A stretch of DNA of 33,620 nt, from positions 1 to 33,620 of the forward strand of contig KV424149.1 of NCBI GenBank assembly GCA_001632435.1, read 5' to 3'. The notes beneath the pieces are model-generated. The model was given only the letters and a program-made list of their open reading frames with translations, ran no database searches and had not been told where the DNA came from. Positions 31,645 through 33,620 of the stretch are shown one piece after another; the stretch's first letter is position 1; every line of letters starts with the position of its first letter. Position numbers and translations under genes: made by a program. The DNA is from Calocera cornea HHB12733 (lineage: Eukaryota; Basidiomycota; Dacrymycetes; Dacrymycetales; Dacrymycetaceae).

Positions 31645-33138
31645 ATGGCGTCTCACATGTTGCAAAAATTCGGGACGGGGCGAGTTGCCTCGCCCTCGCT
31701 GTTGCGTCCTAGCCTGCCGATTGCGGACACGGCGTCTTCGACGATGGAGAACGACATAATGCCGACCGAGGAAGACACAGGGCAAGAAGGACTGATCATA
31801 ACCCGCGATTGGCCAGGCTCATTGTGTGTGTACTTGCTCTCCTTGTGAATGAACGCTGATCACGGTCAGAGATGGGAGCACTCCAAGCTCCACGCGAACA
31901 TCGAATGAAGGTATCATGGCAGGCTTGGATAGAGATTACTCGGGGCTTGTGAATCGCCTCCACCTGAAGCGAAGATTTACGACTTTGCAGTTGGAAGAGC
32001 TGAAGGAATTCGCGGCAGATGTGAGCTGAGACCCTCTTCGGCCCTTACCATCATAACCCAACAGAAAGGCTTATTAATATTGACATCGTATTCAGAGAGA
32101 CGCCCGGAGTCGTGCCATCAAAGAATATGGGAACACGATTCAGATTCGAGACGCGCTGGATGTCATTGCTCGGAACATCAACCAGAAGTGGGTGATTCCG
32201 ATCAACACACAGGTGAGCCGGTGGTGCCGATGTTGAGCAACGACACTGACAATAACAGACGGAGATCGCGAAAGAAATTTACGCCTACTTGTTGAGCCAC
32301 AAGTGTCCCGCCTACGTGCAATCCGCTACACAGATCATGACAGTACGTGCGAGGACTATAAGTGCGATTGGTACTGATGAGCTGTCATAGAACCATGTGC
32401 AGAGATGTTCGGTGCGAATGCACTTGGATGCGAGCGTCTTCAAGTCCACGCCCCAACTACGGGAGCTACAGCAGTGGATTGTAAAGAGAATGGGAGAGCG
32501 TCGAAGTTGGATATTGAAAAAGGTCAGTGCCTATGAAGCGGGTGACATGAATGCAAACTGATAGATACACGTCTTAACCCCTCACCATCATAACCCAACA
32601 ACATCACCGGTGGATGACAACAACACATCGAACTGGAAGTTGCGATCAACACTGGACGGCACCTTGGCTCAGTTACAGAAAGAATTAACGATTCCGAGTT
32701 ATGGCTACGAGTTCGAAATCGCTCACTGGATTCGTTATGCTTTCATGGTATGTGGTGTGGGCAGGTGCAGTACAGATCTCGCTGACGGGGCCGTGTATGA
32801 CAGAGAGAAACGCTACGAGTGCATCTGGCCAATGCCGGAACAGAGGTCAGGAACGACGATGGGACATCAGAGATGGTGCCAAAAGATTTCTGGGGCTACT
32901 TAGATGATTGCCTGAAGGCGGCTAAGATTCGACATGGAGGTGACCAAGGGGAATGGACGAAGTGAGTGAGCTGCGCATCGGCAAGGGGCATTCGGCTGAT
33001 GTGAGGGATAGCTTCTTGCGAAATGTCCTCGAGTGCGACCTGGCGGCGAACAGTGTGGGAAGTCTGACGCCTGGACTGGTGAACGAGCCGATCTTGGTTC
33101 GGTCGGAGGCCCAGATAGAGACGGAGCGGGTGGAATGA
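31645..33138 (+). CDS. Unrecognised 376-aa, eight-exon gene
   Basis: Exons: 31645-31823, 31870-32020, 32096-32212, 32259-32342, 32391-32522, 32565-32747, 32804-32961, 33012-33138. Every junction agrees in phase and gives continuous protein-like sequence; start ATG 31645. The chain is mostly helical and charged: LVNRLHLKRRFTTLQLEELK, RAIKEYGNTIQIRDALDVIA, EIAKEIYAYLLSHKCPAYVQ, LQKELTIPSYGYEFEIAHWI, and FWGYLDDCLKAAKIRHGG. I recognise no domain. Its position directly behind the large transposon-like gene and the motif in its intron 2 suggest the two travel together or are co-expressed; this is inference. Two points are open: the donor of intron 1 (31824 or 31830), and whether intron 5 ends at 32564 (42 nt, motif translated) or at 32639 (117 nt, motif intronic). 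Both keep the frame. Confidence 0.72.
32047..32060 (+). repeat. ACCATCATAACCCA motif, copy L (intron 2)
   Basis: It lies in the 75-nt intron 32021-32095 of the 376-aa gene. The bases directly after it (ACAG) would themselves be an acceptor, but only the later acceptor TTCAG gives the protein-like frame. Confidence 0.85.
32584..32597 (+). repeat. ACCATCATAACCCA motif, copy M (exon or intron edge)
   Basis: Left flank TTAACCCCTC, right flank ACAACATC. With the short intron 5 model it is translated in frame (TPHHHNPTT); with the longer one it is intronic. Confidence 0.8.
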
Positions 33139-33620
33139 AAGGAGGAGGGAGGAAGTCTTGGAAGGCGAAGGTCGAGGTGGGTTATGATGGTGAGAGGCGC
33201 GATAGAGTCCTTTGCAAATCAACAGTATTATAGAGCGTATTGTCTATAGCTAACTCTAATGGAGACCACATTGAACGCGATATTGAGAGATCATTGGGGC
33301 CCCAGTGAATGGCAAAGGGGTTGAAATAGTAGGAAAAGAGAGGGCGGGATGACCTCGGCCCCATGACGGCGATTGAAGGGCAGACAGGGAGGGGAGGAAG
33401 GATGGAACAAGAGGAGTGCAGCGCTGGTGGTCCTGGGTGGTGAACTAACAGGATAAGGAAGGGATGCCGGGGTAAGACCCAGGGAGATGATTCCGGGCCG
33501 GAGCAGGGCGCCGTTTTGTCGAAGACAAGGAGGAGGAGGAGAAGTATTCAGGTTGGGGACCCTGGCGGGCCAGAAGAGCGAGCTACATGGGCTCATGGTG
33601 GTTCCTGAGCGGCGGTGTAG
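33139..33620. other. Right-edge flank without a gene
   Basis: This is the 3' flank of the 376-aa gene. It contains copy N of the motif and then G/A-rich DNA. No gene, and no inverted repeat matching the left side of the cassette, was found by eye. Confidence 0.45.
33178..33191 (-). repeat. ACCATCATAACCCA motif, copy N (reverse)
   Basis: The plus strand reads TGGGTTATGATGGT then GAGAGG; it is 40 bp past the stop of the 376-aa gene. As in copies A and K, the transcript strand would carry a donor-like ATG|GTGAGA. Confidence 0.8.

Noticed and set aside
31793..31806. A fifteenth motif copy (GATCATAACCCG)
   Set aside because: Only ten core bases match, the C-rich flank is missing, and the bases form part of a well-supported coding exon.

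Overview
The window looks like nuclear DNA of a filamentous basidiomycete (Agaricomycetes, probably a polypore; this is inference). The evidence is intron-dense genes with short GT-AG introns (mostly 47-57 nt), GC-rich coding DNA, proline/serine-rich low-complexity proteins, a Rex1-type exonuclease, and a transposon-like protein family I associate with Agaricomycetes. There is no operon structure, ribosomal RNA, tRNA or CRISPR that I can see.

Layout. (1) 1-4560 is accessory-looking DNA: a row of hairpins at the left edge, a 43-bp hairpin-bearing direct repeat at 259-301 and 4516-4558, and between its copies one unrecognised coding region (460-2127) followed by about 2.4 kb of AT-richer noncoding DNA holding three copies of another 12-bp-arm palindrome. 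(2) 4560-5500 is noncoding with telomere-like TTAGGG traces. (3) 5507-13521 is a run of four minus-strand host genes: an HSL-type alpha/beta hydrolase, an SH3 protein, an unrecognised 810-aa protein, and an SGNH/PC-esterase-like membrane protein. (4) 14534-20974 is plus strand: a six-exon Rex1-like DEDDh 3'-5' RNA exonuclease and a coiled-coil protein with a GATA-like zinc finger. (5) 22343-25557 is a divergent pair of unrecognised fungal genes sharing a 442-bp intergenic region. (6) 26181-33138 is a compact cassette: a small minus-strand gene, a 12-exon, 1119-aa transposon-like protein with an N-terminal zinc finger, and an eight-exon, 376-aa unknown gene.

The most interesting signal is a short conserved sequence, core ACCATCATAACCCA with a C/T-rich left flank. 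I count 14 copies between 22.2 and 33.2 kb and none before that. Seven are in three introns of the 1119-aa gene, five of them as a 37-bp tandem array. Others are in introns of the two genes at 22343-23695 and 31645-33138, in UTR-like DNA, and one at a disputed exon/intron edge. In the motif-bearing introns of the two cassette genes the length is 75-221 nt, against 42-65 nt for their other introns. Read in reverse the motif is TGGGTTATGATG followed by GT(A/G)AG, a built-in splice donor. It behaves like an introner-like or miniature dispersed element tied to splicing.

Exon models were built by hand from splice consensus, reading frame and phase. Nothing was checked against transcripts or databases.
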